A stretch of DNA of 64,000 nt, taken from contig JAXQJY010000029.1 in the NCBI GenBank assembly GCA_037042185.1, forward strand, positions 1,798,001-1,862,000. Direction: 5' to 3'. The position numbers and the translations under genes were made by a program. The notes below the pieces were generated by a model. The model was not told where the DNA came from. It saw only the letters and a program-made list of their open reading frames with translations, and did no database searches. Positions 10,649-22,409 of this stretch are shown here, piece after piece (the stretch's first letter is position 1; each line of letters starts with the position of its first letter). This DNA is from Sordariomycetes sp. S80-01Y (Eukaryota; Ascomycota; Sordariomycetes).

Positions 10649-11743
10649 ATGGCGGAACCGCAGAAGTGCGTCCATCAGGGCTGCGGGAAGCTCTTCACGG
10701 ATCCCGAGGAGAAGTGCCACTACCACCCTGGACCACCAGTATTCCACGAGGGGCAAAAAGGTTCGTCTTCACTTTGCCCTCAATGATTCTGTGCACCATC
10801 AGGATGCTAATGATAGCTTAGGATGGAAGTGCTGCAACCCCCGCGTCCTCACCTTTGACGAGTTTATGGAGATTACCCCATGCACGACGGGCGTCCACTC
10901 GACAACCGACAAGCCTCCCACCCTTGAGGAGAAGAAACTCGCTATCTCTGACGAAACGCTCAACGCCAAGATAGCTTCTCTCAACGCGTCCGCCAAAGAC
11001 AACAACCCCGGCCGCGCACCCGTGACCACACCAGCAACTCCGCCCGCGCCCGCGCCCGCGCCACCGCCAGAGTCCGAAGATGACGACCCCAGCCTCGAGA
11101 TCCCCGACGGTGCGGAGTGTCGTAGGAAGAAGTGTGATGCCAAGTACAAGAAGGGACAGAACCGCGAAGAGGAGAAGTGCGTCTTCCACCCGGGGGTGCC
11201 TATCTTCCACGAGGGGAGCAAAGGGTACAGCTGCTGCAAGAGACGGGTTTTGGAGTTTGATCAGTTTTTGATGATTGAGGGGTGCAAGACTAAGGACAGG
11301 CACATGTTCGTCGGAAGTGGAAAGAAGGACAAGGTTGCTGAGGGTGGGGAGGAGGTCCTTACGGATGTGCGGTATGTTGAGGTTTCCAAGCCACTGCTGT
11401 GGAAGTTCTATGCTAATGGGACAGATCGAACTACTATCAAACACCCAAGATGGTCGTCGCGGACATCTTCTTGAAGAAGATTGTCAAGGACTCTGCAAAG
11501 GTCGAGTTCAAGAGCAATTCGATAGATATGGACCTCAAGACCGCTGACACCCCGCCGAAACGCTACACGGCCGAGTTCCCACTGTACGGAAAGATCGACA
11601 CCCAGGAGTCCACCTACAAGGTTCTGGGGAGCAAGCTGGAGCTAAAACTCGTCAAGGCGGATGGGGCGAGCTGGCCGGTGTTGAGGAGCGATGAGCCTAC
11701 AACGGGCGAGATTCTGCAGATTGGAAAGGCAGGAAGTGCTTGA
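10649..11743 (+). CDS. CHORD-CS domain co-chaperone (CHP1/Rar1/Sgt1-type)
   Basis: Three exons (10649-10760, 10822-11371, 11425-11743) encode 326 residues. The first CHORD zinc domain starts at residue 7 (CVHQGCGKLFTDPEEKCHYH) and continues across intron 1 with GWKCCNPRVLTFDEFM. The second CHORD lies at about 136-195 (CRRKKCDAKYKKGQNREEEK and FHEGSKGYSCCKRRVLEFDQ). A CS (p23-like) domain fills about 225-320. CHORD proteins bind Hsp90 and act as co-chaperones. The linker between the zinc domains is Pro/Ala-rich. The gene is divergent from the glutaredoxin-like gene, with 251 bp between start codons. Confidence 0.93.
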
Positions 11744-12626
11744 TAGATGACGGCGACGACGAGAAATGACTGATGAGGGAAGGCATTGGGAACGGTGTTT
11801 GGTGGTTAGATCTGTGGCATAATGGACGGTAGACCAGTACAAGGGCGGGAGGTGGTTCTGCTTTAGTATAAGGCTTCGTATATGATCGTTCTGATAGGCT
11901 CGTTTCTAAGAGAGGACACAAAATGTGAAAGCTATTACATGATCGTCGTTGGGAAGTCAAGCGCAAATGGCCTGGCCATTGAACAAGGTTCTGCTGTCAA
12001 CGTGCCATCTCAGCCGCATGCGACGCTCCAAACCTTATTGCGATCCCTTATCGCCCACGTCGAGCCCCATCACGTCAACGCCCAGGCGCCGTCACCAGCT
12101 AACACGCAGCAATCAGGCCCTAGCAGGCCTAGCACAGAGATCGAGGAGGATAGCCGTTCCCCGTCCGACGTCGTCGCGATAAGCTCTCCGCAGCAGGCTG
12201 ATCTCCCCACAAGCTCCCAGCCGCTGGTGCTCTCAGCAAATACAGCTACGTAAACTCGCGGCAATCTGAGTGGTCGGGCGCGCATCATGGGCGTGGCTCC
12301 CACGCAGAGTGTCCCCGCTAAGATAAGCAGCGGGGGGTGTGTCATTCATCGCCTGGGCTGCAGTGGCTGCCCAGCCAGCCAGCCGGCCAGCCTCCAGCGC
12401 AATCGGTGACGGGCAGTGGCTCATTTCTCTTATCGATGGCCTGGGCGGTTTTGATAGTGAGTGATGCAGAAGGAAAGTTGGATGACGGGTACGGTGTGGG
12501 AAAAGCTATAAGAGGCTGAAGGCGTCGCCGTCGCGCCTGGGGTGGATTGTGCAAATATCTTTGCCTGTCCTTACATACATCTCTGATCCGATTCCGCTTC
12601 GAGAGCAACTGTCCATTGAAGTCATC
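11744..12626. other. Intergenic region with no supported gene
   Basis: About 880 bp. An open frame at 11882-12253 (+) codes for a low-complexity Ser/Pro/Gln peptide without family resemblance, and I do not call it. AGCC-type short repeats occur at about 12369-12392. The right end presumably carries the promoter of the DUF3602 gene. Confidence 0.35.
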
Positions 12627-13185
12627 ATGTCGGCCGAGGTTTCTCACGGGCGCGGCGGCGCTGGCAACATCAACCCCGACGACACGCAATACGTCGATGG
12701 ATCGATCGTCCGCGCAGGTCCTGAGGGCAGCCACGGCGACGGCGCTTACAGCGCTGGTCGAGGAGGTGAGTTGCGATTCCGTAGTCGATGGCAGCTGGTA
12801 TGCGCCGGGGGCGGTTGATCACCCATTCCTTATCAATCGGTCGCGTCCGTGGTGGGCTGATGCGGCGACCCATGGCATCGCACAGAGAACCTAGGGGCGC
12901 GCGCCTTTCCTGCTTGCCAGAAACGCCTTCATTAGTTCATGTAGACCAAAGCTGACCTGTGTAGGCGCCGGCAACATTGGCGACGCTGGTGTAAAGGGCG
13001 CCGTGCGCTCCGACTCGGACATGATCCCAGACGTCGCCAAGCGCTCCGAGGAGGCACACGACCACCACACCGGACGTGGCGGCGCCGGCAACGAGGAGAG
13101 GAGCAACCACGTGAACGAGCACAAGTCCGTGTCGCCCGTTGGTCTCGCCGACAAGCTCAAGAACAAGCTGTTCGGAAAGAAGTAG
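12627..13185 (+). CDS. Small GRGGAGN-repeat protein (DUF3602 family)
   Basis: Two exons (12627-12765, 12965-13185) give 119 residues. Three copies of a G-R-G-G-A-G-N motif are visible: HGRGGAGNI near residue 10, RGGAGNI spanning the intron, and TGRGGAGNE near residue 87. This repeat defines the fungal DUF3602 family, which includes yeast Par32, a phosphoprotein linked to TORC1 and ammonium-transporter control. The chain is otherwise hydrophilic and probably disordered, and it ends in a basic stretch (LADKLKNKLFGKK). The intron is 199 nt, the longest in the window. Its position inside the second repeat supports the join. Confidence 0.85.
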
Positions 13186-14581
13186 GAGGGCGCCGGGGGT
13201 TGCGTCACATCTGAGGTGAAGGCGGCTGAGTTGGGAGGTGTACCAGGGAGCCATAGGGCTTTACGTTTCGTTCTTGATACCAATGATATCCCCGTGCTTG
13301 TTTTTAATCAGACATAAAAAAAATTCATCAGACTGTTCGTCACCTAACAATGTTCTCAACAAGGATTAGCTGCATGGAGGAGATCTTTGCGGCTGCCGCG
13401 AATGGCGCCTGTCGGGTGGTGTCCTAAGAATGGCCAACGCGGACCGCATGCCAGGGACCAAACGTGCGTGCGGGCGCGCCGAAGAGGAGTCGCCTGGGGG
13501 GCATGTCCAGATCTTTGCCCTCCAATGATCAGATACAGAGACGCTCAATGACAGCCTTTTTCAAACTGAATGCCGCACCGCGACTACTTCGTAGTAGTAT
13601 CACAGGAGTTGACCCCTCATCATCCGTCCCAACCCCACTCATCCACATGCCATGTCTGAATCCCCCAGGTAGGTAGTGATGGGCTTGGGGACTGCACAAG
13701 ATCCGGCAGGACTTGCCACTTGATGCTGGAGGCGCGCCTTTGTATCTGATTTTGTGTGGTCAGAGTGACGCTGGCAGTGTAAGACTCGAAATGGGCATCT
13801 TCGAGTTCTGCGAAACGTCGTGAAGAAAGCTAGCTTCGGAGGCATGTCCGCTCGAGACTTCTGGTTTGAGATGAATCCACTCCCAAGGCAACCTCTCCAG
13901 CTTTGCAGCCGACGCGACCCTTGGGCGAAGGTACAATGCCGACGTTTGGCGAATGGGCGTTCGAGAGATGCCTCGTGAGCACGGACAGGTCGTACTCCTG
14001 GGGGGGGCTAGGAGGCTAAGGCACCTTTCTCGTGTGCGGCCTCTCGCCCAGGTCCCAAGAGCTGCAGGTCAACGAATGTGACAGACGGCTGGTTGAAAGA
14101 GCCGGGAAGAACCGTTTCGAGGCAGCCTCAGATTTTCTTTACCATGGGCAGACATCGCACCATCTCGCACTCGCCAATGTCCCTCACAGTTGCTCTCGAA
14201 TCTCTCTGCTCTTCCCCCGCTCCCACCCGTGTGCTCCCACAAGAAGGACGATTGTCGTTGATCGTCGCCGTTGGGAATGCGCTAGCAGGCGACTTGCGTC
14301 GCATACGAACTGCTCGGAGTCCTCAGACGCAACGGGGCCACGTGCACATTTGGTCTGCTGAACTCTGCACCTCCCGATGCTTGTCGACTTCCTGTCGAAC
14401 ATCCACGAGATACAGGTTCCCTTCCAAGGTTTGGCGGCGCATTCAGTTCGACACCCCGTGGAGCAGGTCATCTACCTTGCCGCCGGCCAATCACGACGCC
14501 ACACCCGCCACGCCCCAGTGTGAGGTCACCAGCCGCGTCCGGGGTTAAAGCCACCGCGGCTGACCGCGCGCGCCGTCCGCC
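13186..14581. other. Intergenic region, no supported gene
   Basis: About 1.4 kb between genes on the same strand. Overlapping short frames at 14032-14548 (+) and 14184-14471 (-) look like chance openings in GC-rich sequence. I see no splice-consistent coding pattern. A G run (eight G) lies at about 13999-14006. It probably carries the Atg22 promoter. Confidence 0.35.
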
Positions 14582-16608
14582 ATGAACCTACAACCACCTC
14601 GGCCAGCGCTCAGCGGACAGAGGCACTGGTCCGGGCTTTCCATCCTCTCGAAACGATCCATTCATTCCTTTGCCACGTCGAATTTCGAGGCTGACGACGA
14701 GAGGTCCGACAGCGACGGGGACGACATGTCCTCACAGAGCAGCGATGGTGACGGGGATAGTGACCGCAGGAGAAGGGCGGCTGCGGCCACATATGCAGGC
14801 TATGATGGGAGACCGACGAGCAAAAAGGAGCTGACCGGATGGTACATGTACGCGTTTGCTGCAGAGACCTATGTCATCTGTGGAATTGGTAAGGCATTGT
14901 CGAGTACTCGATAGCGCGGCGGTGCTAATGCTGCGCGACAGGTTCATTTATCCCCATTTTGTTAGAGTCCTTGGCCCGCGAGAATGGCGTCCTTCTCTCC
15001 GACCCGGACACGGCTTGCGGCTCCAGCGACAGCAAGAACAAGGACGACGGGCAGTGCGTAGTCTTCGTCCTCGGCATACCCATCAATACGGCCAGCTTTG
15101 CCATGTACACCTTCTCCGTCAGCGTGCTAGTACAGGCCTTGCTGGTCGTGTCAATCAGCTGCGCGGCCGACCATGGAAACTATAGAAAGAAGCTTTTGCT
15201 GAGTTTCGCATGGCTGGGAAGCGCATGTGTCATGGCCTACATCTTCATCAGCAAGGAGACGTACATCCTCGGCGCGATCCTGACCATCATCTCGAACACG
15301 AGCTTCGGAGCCAGCTTCGTGCTGCTGAATTCGTTCCTGCCGCTTTTGGTTAGGAATCATCCAGATGTCATTGAGGCTCAGCGGCCTATGACGCCGGACC
15401 TTGGAGGATCAGACATGGAATCACGGCCCCTGGAGGAGTCGACGGAGAGCTTGGAGGCGAACAGGATAGATTCGTCTTCTCCTTTACTTTCTGACGAGGC
15501 TCTTCGCCCTTCGCAGTCGCGTTTGAGCGGGAAGGCGACGCATAAGGAGATCACGTCCAAGGAGCTCGAGCTCTCGACTGGTATGTCCGCCAGGGGCATT
15601 GGTATCGGTTACAGCGCGGCACTTTTCCTACAATGCATCTCCATCGCCATTCTGGTGGTTATGCAGAACACGACATGGTCGCAACGCGTTGTGCTCTTTC
15701 TGGTCGGAGCATGGTGGGCTATCTTCACGATCCCGGCTGCCATGTGGTTGCGTCCTCGACCTGGACCCCCGCTGACTGATGGGAAGAAGGGGCAGCTCTC
15801 AGGAATAGCTTACCTGGTGTATGCGTGGAAGTCACTGTTTCGAACGGCGATGCTGGCTCGGCATCTCATGGACATCATGCTGTTCCTAGCTGGCTGGTTT
15901 CTGCTGTCGGATGCCATCGCGACGACGTCATCGACCGCGATCCTATTTGCAAAGACAACGCTACACATGAAGCCGTGGGCGCTGGGCATGATCAACGTCA
16001 TTACCACCATGTGCGGCATCGTGGGTGCCCTGGGATGGTCCTGGGTCTCGCGCCTGTTGAACCTCCAAGCACATCAGACGATCCTTGTCTGCATCGCCCT
16101 GTTCGAGCTGATCCCTATCTATGGCCTCATAGGCTACCTCCCCTTCGTCCAAGAATGGGGCGTTTTTGGTCTGCAGCAGCCGTGGGAGATGTACCCCTTG
16201 GCCGGCATTTACGGCTTGGTCCTCGGTGGTCTGGGCGCTTACTGCCGCTCCCTCTATGGCGAACTCATCCCGCCAGGGTCCGAAGCAGCCTTCTACGCCC
16301 TCTACGCCATCACGGACAAGGGGTCCAGCGTCTTCGGACCCACGATTGTCGGGGCCATCATCGACAAGACGGGCAGCATCCGACCAGCTTTCTGGTTTCT
16401 AGCGGCGCTGATCGGTCTCCCGGCGCCGCTGATCTACTTCATCAACGTGGAACGTGGCAAGCGCGAGGGCGAGAGGCTGGCGGCGAAGATGGAGTTCAAC
16501 AACTCGCCGGACGACTCCGATGCGCAGGAAGAGGGCGAAACGGACGCGATGATGGGTGATTTCGAGGAGAGCGAGTCGAACGCCACCCCAAGACAGGACA
16601 GGGGTTGA
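14582..16608 (+). CDS. atg22: Atg22-type vacuolar amino-acid effluxer
   Basis: Two exons (14582-14888, 14942-16608) give 657 residues. A Ser/Asp-rich cytosolic head of about 85 residues precedes [23 protein letters not shown], the Atg22 opening, which continues across the intron as [17 protein letters not shown]. About ten to twelve hydrophobic segments follow, separated by an acidic central loop (about residues 250-310). Hallmarks include [21 protein letters not shown] and [20 protein letters not shown]. Atg22 belongs to the major facilitator fold and exports amino acids from the vacuole after autophagic breakdown. Length and the Cys-bearing lumenal loop ([18 protein letters not shown]) fit fungal members. 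Assignment to one of the Atg22 paralogues is not attempted. Confidence 0.93.
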
Positions 16609-17161
16609 GTTATCTTTACTGAAGGCTTTGGGAGCATAGCGATGGCGTTCGGATGCGGCCTTGGACATGGCCACCTTGGAAGACTGTCGGCGTATGTCGG
16701 CTGGTATCATTTTATGCGAGTTAACTGCTTTCGCCGGGCTACGCCGCGGGTTAATGCTACACTGTCTCTACCATTTACGCTTCGCTCACCAGCCTCTCCC
16801 TGTTTGCGAATCTTATACTGCCTCATTTGCTCGACTGCCAGGCTCTGCTTTGCTTCCCCCCTGCTTCTGGCGTGAGTACGTTACGCCAGATCCTGCTTTA
16901 CGTGGTACTGACAGAGCAGAATGGGAAGTGCGTGATGTTCTCGAACAGGTAAGCATGCACAGAGAGGAAAGGTATACGCGCACTGTAATCCGGTCGGATC
17001 AGCATATGTAATTGGAGCTTCATTGGCTATGCATCTATGAACATCGTGACGTGAACAGCAGAAATCACAAATATCATCAGCGTAAGGGTTAGCCAGCCAG
17101 CCAGCCAGCCACCTCGGTATCAGAAGTGCTACTTCCCCTCACCAACAACCAGGCCCCCTTT
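16609..17161. other. Convergent 3' intergenic region
   Basis: About 550 bp between the atg22 stop and the stop of the ribonuclease gene on the other strand. It contains the AGCC microsatellite listed separately. Short frames here have no coding features. Confidence 0.4.
17091..17110. repeat. AGCC microsatellite, five units
   Basis: Five exact copies of the tetranucleotide AGCC lie just beyond the 3' end of the ribonuclease gene. Confidence 0.95.
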
Positions 17162-17661
17162 CTACCTGGAGGTGCCGTCACAGGCAACAAAGGCGTTCCC
17201 GCTGGCGCCCGTGTGGGTGATGGTGCCGGCCTGGCGGCAGCTGTCCTCGGTGATGACCACGCGGTCCGGGCCGGGCGAGCCGCCCGTGTAGACGCCGCCG
17301 GGGAGGATGGGGAACTCCTGGAAGGGCCCGCTGTAGCCGTTGAAGTCGAAGCCCTCGTAGTTGTTGTACCTGGAATTTCCTGGTCAGATACCTGCCCTTT
17401 GCCTCTCTGCCCCTTCCTGGGAGGGAGCGGATTAGGGGGGGTTTGCTGTTGCTCAACTCACCTGTGCGGGTAGCTCGAGCTGCCGGCCGTGGAGCCGCTG
17501 CGGAAGTAGTTGCAGGCGGCGACGGAGGCGGCGTTGACCTGGGCGGACGAGTAGTACTGGCTGCCGCAGGTGGCCGGGGCGCGGGCCTCGAGGGTGGAAG
17601 CAGTGGGAGCGGCGCTGACGGCCGTGAGGGCGAAGAGGAGGGCGCTGAGAGAGAAGTGCAT
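17162..17661 (-). CDS. Secreted guanyl-specific ribonuclease (T1/N1 family)
   Basis: Two exons (17661-17462, 17369-17162) give 135 residues. A signal peptide is clear ([20 protein letters not shown]), perhaps with a short propeptide ending in LEAR. The mature part follows ribonuclease T1 closely: [15 protein letters not shown] (catalytic His40 by T1 numbering), FQEFPIL (Glu58), [10 protein letters not shown] (Arg77) and [14 protein letters not shown] (His92). All catalytic residues are present. The enzyme cuts RNA after guanosine and is exported. The intron lies exactly within the YPHR/YNNYEG motif, which confirms the join. The protein is about the usual size, with two additional Cys (near SCRQAG and ACNYF) besides the family pair. 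Confidence 0.95.
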
Positions 17662-18895
17662 CGTGGGCGACTAGGGGGGTGGGACGAGGTGTAGCTGGAC
17701 GAACGGGGGATCTGCTATCTGCCTGACTTAGACACTTCGCAGCGTGTAGCACTCTGATACAACCAGACACGACTCACAGACTACGATGGTCGGTGCCTCG
17801 CCCTCTTATAGACGCTGCTTCACAGAGCGCACAGGCGGCGCACTCCGAAGAGAGCCAGTAACCACCGTCCAGCCACCCACGACGTCTTATCAAGGGCCAT
17901 GTGCGGTGCACCCCTTCTATCTTAGGTCCTACTATACTGTACTAAGGGAGCCCGCAGTGTATCTCCGGGCGCGGAGGCTGTGACACGCGGGGGGAAGGAG
18001 GTTCGACCTAGTCGTGGAGATTCGGGAAGGTGCTCACCTCCCAAGCTGCAGGGCGCTGGCGCTAGAAGTTAGTGGGCGCCGATGCGGTGGAGTACAGTAG
18101 GGGCGCTGCACCGACTACCTTACACTGACTGCCGGGGACGCGATGGCCCCCCCAGAGACGATCCGGGCCGGCGGGACAGAGGGCTCGAGCCGGATCAGCG
18201 CCTGGTGAACGACCAACGCCTATGCGCACAAGATCAGGACAGTCGTCGATTTCTCCCTATGCAGTCACCTCGCCCTCGAAAGTCGGGCTGCAGATCGAAC
18301 GGCGTCCCTGGTGGGTTTCCTATAACGGAAACAACCCCCTCCCCCTCTAGATCTCATGCGGGACATTGTACTGGGACGGTGCTTGGCGGTGTCTTGGCTG
18401 CCCCCCCCTCTTGGCCGGCAGAAGGGGTCCTCGACTGCCAGATGATACCACGAGCCGGGCATGATTGGCGATGGGACGTCCGTCGCGCTCGTGGCCCCTT
18501 TCGCTTTCGGTTTTTTCCTCGACGGGGTTTTGAACAAGCAATGGCGGCGGGATGGGGCTGCTTGGCCGGTTGCCTCCCTCGCTACCTCTCTATCTCTCCC
18601 CGTGTATGTGTGGGCGGTGAAGGGAGTTCCGTACTTCTTCAAAACTTGGTCGCGGTCGCTGGAGGTTCGGATTATGCACGTGCTGGTCGGAGTCAGGATG
18701 CCGCAGGACCGGCCGATTCCGTCTTCCTATCGCGAGTCTGGATTGGAAAATCCGTCGGGCATGTGTGCCCCTTTTGTAAAATTCACTATATCCTTGCTTG
18801 TAAATGGTTAAATCACCCCCCCCAGCCCAGTACTCCTCTACACCTTGCAAGGTCAGTCGCTCGCATGTCATCAGCTCATCATCCCGACTTCTCCA
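17662..18895. other. Intergenic region, ribonuclease promoter side
   Basis: About 1.2 kb. A 325-codon frame at 18082-19059 (+) runs into the antisense of the dioxygenase gene and has low-complexity composition, so I reject it. I see nothing else to call. The minus-strand sequence next to 17661 should hold the ribonuclease promoter. Confidence 0.35.
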
Positions 18896-20347
18896 TCAGG
18901 CCCCCTCCGTCGGCTCAATATCGTACTCGACATCCGTGCGAATCACATACTTGGCCCCCTTCCTCACCCCCGTCCCCTCGTGCAGCAGCGCGCCCCGGGC
19001 GTCGCCGTGCGGGAACATGGCCACGCCGCCCATCACCGGCCGCACGGGGTATGCGTTGAGCGTGCCCTCCCGCTGCGCCGGCAGGAAGAAGGTCGTCTCG
19101 CCGCCCTCGAACTCGTCGTTGAGGTACATGAGGAACGTGAACAGGGAGCTCTGCTTCTTCTCCGGCGGCGAGTCGTCGTACACGTAGCTGTCGTCCGCCT
19201 TGATGCCCGACGGCGGCCACGCGCCGTCGATGTGGCACCTGTACTCGGCGCCGGGCACGTAGCGGTAGACTCTGAAGCGGCGGTTCAAGCCTCTCGCCAG
19301 ACGGCCCTCCACGGCCTTGGGCACGAAGGGCGACATGCGAGCCCAGAGTCGGTCGTGGAAGGCCTGGTCCACAATCCAGTAGAAGTTGTGCGCCAGTACG
19401 CTGAGTTCGCCGTCTTGTCGGAGCGGCGAGTCTGGCAGGAAGTTGACGCTCTCTCCCGCGGCGATAATGGCTCTGCATTCGCTTGGGGAGAGGACGTTGG
19501 ATGCTAGCCCCAGCCCGGGCACGTGGGGGTGCTTTGTGTATGTGATCGACGGGTTCGCCTCGTCAAGAGGCACCGAGTTCGGTTGTGATGTGTAAAGGAT
19601 TGCGTCGTAGTGATTGGGCGGTTTCCGGTCGGCGCCTTTGGTTGTCTCGATGACTCGCAATGAAGATCGTAAGTCCTTGGGCGCGGAGTCGAAGATCGTC
19701 TCGTCCAGGACCGAAGCGTAGACCTCCAGTCGCTCTGCTCCTTGTGGATGAAGGTCCCAAACCTGCTGCATAGCGATTGGGCTTTCCTTGTTCACAGCAG
19801 CCTGCGCATTGTCATCAATCGGACAGCTGACCCTCAGCACCGCATCCAGCACGTCGATCAGCTCCGCGTCCCTCGCAGCCTTGACCTGCGTGCTCAGGCC
19901 GCTCACAAAGTCCAAGTCCCGAACCCACCGACACAGCGCCCCCAGCTTGGGCTCCTGCCTCCGGATCTTCATCTCAGCGAGCAGGATCCTCGCCTCGGTG
20001 AACCTGCCGTCCGCCAAGGCGCCCGTGATCCTCCCCGTCAGGTTGGTGCCGGGAGTGTCGGAGGCGTTGGCGCCGGTGGTGCAGGCCTGGCGGAAGTCGT
20101 AGACGGCCGTGCGGAGGTCCTTGCACTGCTTCGTCTTGATGAGGCCCGGGTGCCGCGCGAGCTCTGCGAGGGTTTCAATCGTGATGGACAGCTCCTCCTC
20201 CGACGTTACTGTGGCGAGCGACTTGGCTTCGAGGGGCGTGTCGGAGTCGGGAGGGCTTGGAGGGGCGGCGGTCTTAGCTTGCTTTCGAGAAGGGTCGCTT
20301 TGCGCGGCGGCCGCACGCTTGCGTTTCTGAGCTTTTGATTTGGACAT
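18896..20347 (-). CDS. 2-oxoglutarate/Fe(II) dioxygenase, prolyl 4-hydroxylase type
   Basis: A single exon encodes 483 residues from ATG 20347. The head is basic (MSKSKAQKRKRAAAAQSD) and may be a nuclear signal. An alpha-helical region of about 200 residues follows. The C-terminal 200 residues form a P4Hc double-stranded beta helix. The iron ligands are in EYRCHIDGAWPP (His and Asp) and GALLHEGTGVRKGAKYVIRT (distal His, then the Lys/Arg that binds 2-oxoglutarate). The cupin strand FTFLMYLNDEFEGGETTFF is typical. Such enzymes hydroxylate prolyl or other side chains, but the substrate here is unknown. The intact ligand set predicts activity. Confidence 0.87.
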   Translation of the reverse strand: MSKSKAQKRKRAAAAQSDPSRKQAKTAAPPSPPDSDTPLEAKSLATVTSEEELSITIETLAELARHPGLIKTKQCKDLRTAVYDFRQACTTGANASDTPGTNLTGRITGALADGRFTEARILLAEMKIRRQEPKLGALCRWVRDLDFVSGLSTQVKAARDAELIDVLDAVLRVSCPIDDNAQAAVNKESPIAMQQVWDLHPQGAERLEVYASVLDETIFDSAPKDLRSSLRVIETTKGADRKPPNHYDAILYTSQPNSVPLDEANPSITYTKHPHVPGLGLASNVLSPSECRAIIAAGESVNFLPDSPLRQDGELSVLAHNFYWIVDQAFHDRLWARMSPFVPKAVEGRLARGLNRRFRVYRYVPGAEYRCHIDGAWPPSGIKADDSYVYDDSPPEKKQSSLFTFLMYLNDEFEGGETTFFLPAQREGTLNAYPVRPVMGGVAMFPHGDARGALLHEGTGVRKGAKYVIRTDVEYDIEPTEGA

Positions 20348-20928
20348 TGTGCCTATCGTGCAGGAGCGCTGTTGTGGTAGGAAGTGAAATTTGTGGTGGC
20401 GAAGAGCGGGAGTGCAAGTTCAAGATTCATGCTGTGGGGTTCAGGGACCGGACCAGACCCACCCCCGCCGCCACTGCACTGAATTACTACTACCCATGGC
20501 TCTGCACTGGCCACTCAGATCAGCTCTGAGTGTCTTTGGGAAATACAAAGCTAAGGAATGGAAAAGTCGCGTCGTGGATACAAACTCGACAAGATCAATA
20601 ACTGCACTTCAAGTCAAGCTGCGCTGTGATCAGTTGGTGCTGTGACGGCAGCGTCGTCGATCAGGATCCACATCGCACAGCATTAAGGCGAAAGCGAGGT
20701 GAGGCTTGTGTAAGAGGCAACGGAAGAGTGTGGTATATTCTCCGCTGCAGCAACGAATTGCCAGTCTATAAATGCAATTCCCAAAATAAAACCCCCTAAA
20801 ACGCCACGTGCCCTGCCATCGCGGCATCACAGCACATGTCTCTCCCCTGTTGATATCATACTGGTACATCAAAATATCTCATCCTCCTCGCCGCTGCTCC
20901 CAAAGTGCCAAACATGTGCCTCTGATTC
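20348..20928. promoter_or_regulatory. Intergenic region upstream of dioxygenase, downstream of nab2
   Basis: About 580 bp between two minus-strand genes. It should hold the dioxygenase promoter (left part) and the nab2 3' UTR (right part). No open frame of interest is seen. Confidence 0.4.
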
Positions 20929-22409
20929 CTAACCAATGACCTCGGCATCTTGCGTGACCGGGTCTTGAGCCATCTGCTCGCCCTCGGGCTGGACAGTCTC
21001 CTCGTTGTCGCCACCCTCCACGAACTTCCTGTCGCTAACATGTTCGCCAGAGCCGGGTGTCCAAACCTTGTCCTTGAAGCCACCCTGCTGGCCCTCGTCG
21101 TGCTGGTAGACGCACTTGGGGTTCAAGCACGGGTTGAACTTGCACTTGGTCTTGACGTGGGTGAACTTGCAACCGGCAGTCGTGCACTCGGCGCCGTTGC
21201 GGCATGGCGGCATGTTGGGGTGTCGGAAGGGGCACCGAGGGTTCTGGCAGTTGGGGAAGAACTTGCAGTCCTGCTCGCCTTGGTGGGCGAGCTTAGTAGC
21301 TGGCGACGGATGACGGCCGACGCACTTGTGGTTCTTGCAGGCTGCGCCGAAGCTGCAGACGTCGCTGGTGTCGACGTTGGCACCGGGTCGTGCCGCTGGC
21401 GATTGGTGGGCGAACTTGCAATCTGGGTTTGTGCACTTGAGGTTGTACTTGCAGACCGTGTCATCGGGGTTCGGGGGCTCGCGGGGCTCGCCCGACATCT
21501 CTGTGTCGTCGCCTCCCTCAGCGCCATTTTCGCCGCTGGTGCCCCTGTTTGCCTGGTAGTGGCCGCCTCGGCCGCGATTTCCTCTCTCAAACTTTCCGCC
21601 TCGTCCACCTCTGTGGTTCCCACGGCCAACGCCGCCGTTCATCAACTGTTGTTGCATCTGCATCATCATCTGATTCTGCTGCTCCAACATCGCGAAGACG
21701 TCCATGTTTCCGGGTTGTCCTCCCATCATCATGTTCTGTCCGTTGCCCATGCCGGAAGCAAGGCCATGCTGTATGTTGTTCGCCATGCGGCCGTTGCCGC
21801 GGCCGCCGCGCATGCCTGCTCCCCTTGGGCCGCTCGGCGGTGCGCGACTGTGGGTGTTGATGCGCCCATTCTGACCCTGTACCCTATGCAGCGAGTCGCC
21901 GGATCGGTCCATAGCTCTCGACATTTGGCCCATCATCCGCTTCTCGCGCCCGCCACGGGGGTTGCCATTTCGCATCGACTTGGGTCCAGTGGGTCTGGTC
22001 AGGGTTAGCGGCAGCACCTACGGGTTATTATGAAGTGGACTTACATGTTGACGTCGGTCGCATCGCCAGCGCCCATATCTGTATCCATCTCACCGCCAGC
22101 AGCGTCTGGTTGAGGCGCAGGCGCGGCGGCCTGGCCGTTGATCTGCGCGTTCAGAGTCTCGATCTGCTCGAAGAGCCACGCCGCGAAGTTGTGTGATGAA
22201 GGGTCGTCGGGTGGTAGACTCAAAAGCTCGTTCGACAGCTCAGCCGCGATCTGTTCCTGTGTCTTGCCGTTGACCAGCATGAGGATAATGTATTCAGCCA
22301 AGGCGTTGCCATCCTCCTCGCTAGCCCACCCCACCTCGACCAGTTTAGGCTGGACGGCGGCGGTGAGCGCGTTGGCGAGCGGTGTCTCGAGAGCGACTTC
22401 GACGGCCAT
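20929..22409 (-). CDS. nab2: Nab2-type poly(A) RNA-binding zinc-finger protein
   Basis: Two exons (22409-22045, 21994-20929) give 476 residues. Residues 1-100 form the helical Nab2 N-terminal fold (EDGNALAEYIILMLVNGKTQ). An Arg/Gly-rich and Met/Gln-rich middle follows (RGGREKRMMG, MMMQMQQQLMNGG, RGGRGGKFERGNRGRGG). Five CCCH fingers lie at about 303-318, 335-350, 365-380, 386-401 and 406-420, for example CKYNLKCTNPDCKFAH. Yeast Nab2 has seven, and filamentous fungi commonly show fewer. Nab2 binds poly(A), limits tail length and packages mRNA for nuclear export. The RGG tract is a likely arginine-methylation and nuclear-import region. The tail is acidic. Confidence 0.92.

Noticed and set aside
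11882-12253. 123-codon plus-strand frame after the CHORD gene
   Set aside because: Ser/Pro/Gln-rich with no similarity and no promoter or intron signals; likely chance.
18082-19059. 325-codon plus-strand frame
   Set aside because: Overlaps the antisense of the dioxygenase gene, with repetitive Arg/Pro/Gly composition and no recognisable domain.
20950-22008. 352-codon open frame on the plus strand
   Set aside because: Exactly antisense to the nab2 coding exon; hydrophobic low-complexity product; an artefact of GC-rich codons on the other strand.
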